From: DTU013 sp964490975
Lineage (GTDB): Bacteria; Bacillota; Clostridia; Acetivibrionales; DTU013
Assembly (NCBI GenBank): GCA_964490975.1
Contig: CAZBEQ010000014.1
Span: 6,800 to 70,799 of the forward strand
DNA: 64,000 nt
Direction: 5' to 3'
This document shows, one piece after another, positions 63,129 to 64,000 of the stretch. Made by a program: the position numbers and the translations under genes. How positions within the stretch are numbered: the stretch's first letter is position 1; every line of letters begins with the position of its first letter. The notes under the pieces were generated by a model. The model saw only the letters and a list, made by a program, of their open reading frames with translations. It did not search any database and had not been told where the DNA came from.

Positions 63129-63770
63129 ATGAGCGGTTTTTATGTAAGCCTTATTTTTATTGGGATACTGTTGGTGATAATTTCCACTGTTCTAATATTG
63201 ATCGATCAAAAGAATATCTTTGTTTTCCGAAAGACCTTTGATGATAAAAAACAGGAGCTTTCAGAAATCATAAATGACGCTGAGCAGATGATAGATGAGC
63301 TTAATCGCTTTTCTGACTATATCGTCAATCAGATAGATATAAAAAATGAAGAGCTTAATGCGAATATAGCAGCATCAGAGCAAAGGATCAGGCTTCTGGA
63401 GGAAAAAGCCGGTTTTATCGTGGACAACAGGAAGACTGTAGATATTAAAATCGATGAGCAGGATGTAAGAGCTATGACTCAAAAAGAAACCAAGGAACAT
63501 TCTGTAGTAAATGGAAATCAAAATACGAGTGAACCTCTATTATCTACCGGGACTGTACGTGTACACGGAACAGCAGCTACGGCATACAGCAGGAGCGAAA
63601 CGGTAACAGCTCCAGCTTTGAACAAAAAGAAGGATAAGGTCATACCCTTTAATAACAGGTATTCAGAGGTTCTGCGCCTTTCAAGGGAGGGTATGGAGGA
63701 TCTTGAGATCGCAAAGAGCCTGAATATGGGAAAAGGTGAGGTTGAATTAGTCATAGGGCTCAAGAGATGA
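63129..63770 (+). CDS. SwrB/YlxL-like membrane protein, DUF6115 type
   Basis: 213 residues. One N-terminal membrane helix (about 4-25), a coiled coil (about 38-95), a polar linker and a small C-terminal helical domain (YSEVLRLSREGMEDLEIAKSLNMGKGEVELVIGLK, about 178-213) resembling a helix-turn-helix. SwrB in Bacillus, also just after sigD, promotes assembly of the flagellar export gate. TGAGG lies 8 bases before ATG 63129. Similarity is by layout and position more than by motif. Confidence 0.75.
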   Translation: MSGFYVSLIFIGILLVIISTVLILIDQKNIFVFRKTFDDKKQELSEIINDAEQMIDELNRFSDYIVNQIDIKNEELNANIAASEQRIRLLEEKAGFIVDNRKTVDIKIDEQDVRAMTQKETKEHSVVNGNQNTSEPLLSTGTVRVHGTAATAYSRSETVTAPALNKKKDKVIPFNNRYSEVLRLSREGMEDLEIAKSLNMGKGEVELVIGLKR

Positions 63771-63780
63771 GGGATAAGTC

Positions 63781-63945
63781 ATGGGACGATTTCATATCAG
63801 AAGTCTGTTGCTGGGAGTAGGAATAGGCATAATAATAACATCTATTATCAGCATGATTTATCTTGCAGGAAGGGATCCATTCGAGGGCCTGACTGAGGAG
63901 CAAATCATGAGTAGAGCTGAAGAATACGGTATGGTAAGGAAATAA
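63781..63945 (+). CDS. Small membrane protein, MltG-like N-terminal segment
   Basis: A 54-residue frame starting ATG 63781, 10 bases after the previous stop, with GAGGGA upstream. There is one membrane helix (about 8-29, LLLGVGIGIIITSIISMIYLAG), then a helix LTEEQIMSRAEEYGM. The pattern recalls short MltG/YceG-like proteins of clostridia that follow the SwrB-like gene, but only the N-terminal part is present before a stop. The last 55 bases of the window show no further gene. Confidence 0.6.
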   Translation: MGRFHIRSLLLGVGIGIIITSIISMIYLAGRDPFEGLTEEQIMSRAEEYGMVRK

Positions 63946-64000
63946 CAGAGATGAAGCATGATTTTGGGAGTAAGTAACTGTAATACCTGTAAGGATTTTT

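Noticed and set aside
1..64000. CRISPR arrays, restriction-modification, toxin-antitoxin or other defence genes
   Set aside because: No regularly spaced repeats and no genes of these families were seen on either strand.

Overview
The window reads as chromosomal DNA of an endospore-forming, flagellated Firmicute of the class Clostridia. The evidence is the spoIIGA-sigE-sigG trio next to ftsA-ftsZ, a DegS/DegU pair, a single long fla/che operon ending in sigD, DUF342 and SwrB-like genes, strong purine-rich ribosome sites, and frequent GTG/TTG starts. The gene order resembles cellulolytic clostridia of the Acetivibrio/Ruminiclostridium kind; this is an inference from synteny, and no species is named.

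Region by region. (1) 1-2540 is a decayed stretch: a frameshifted alanine dehydrogenase, a remnant of a tRNA-Lys 3' half, a lipoprotein metallopeptidase collapsed just after its HExxH motif, and an intact tRNA-Lys(CTT) on the minus strand. (2) 2763-10870 holds DegS-DegU followed by a compact Tad/Flp pilus locus (flp, tadE, cpaB, cpaE, cpaF, tadB, tadC). (3) 10871-16719 holds a homocysteine methyltransferase-domain protein, a convergent RlmI-type methyltransferase and an LtaS-type enzyme, then a MurA lacking its first quarter. (4) 16728-23631 is the division and sporulation block: ftsQ, sbp, ftsA, ftsZ, spoIIGA, sigE, sigG. (5) 23792-31000 is housekeeping: a YlmC/YmxH protein, nrdR, yifB, dprA, topA, trmFO. 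(6) 31251 to about 63945 is the flagellar/chemotaxis operon: rod, MS-ring, export, hook, switch, FlhFG, PilZ, cheB-A-W-C-D, sigD and four poorly known downstream genes.

How the parts work together. The flagellar operon carries the basal body, the hook and the export gate, plus an adaptation and dephosphorylation set (CheB, CheC, CheD, FliY). Its own sigma factor sits near the end. FlgK/L, flagellin, CheR and MotA/B are not in the window. The Tad locus carries the inner-membrane motor, a receiver-MinD protein, the major pilin and one TadE pseudopilin, but no prepilin peptidase. The division block leads directly into the mother-cell (SigE) and late forespore (SigG) sigma genes.

No wholly new multi-gene system was found. 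The most interesting signals are small. The sigG leader can hide its own ribosome site in a hairpin, and a SigF-type promoter placed inside the leader would bypass it. Two intergenic elements of exactly 125 bp share related inverted ends. A 27-codon ORF overlaps the flgE start. Four genes in the first 17 kb are damaged or shortened.
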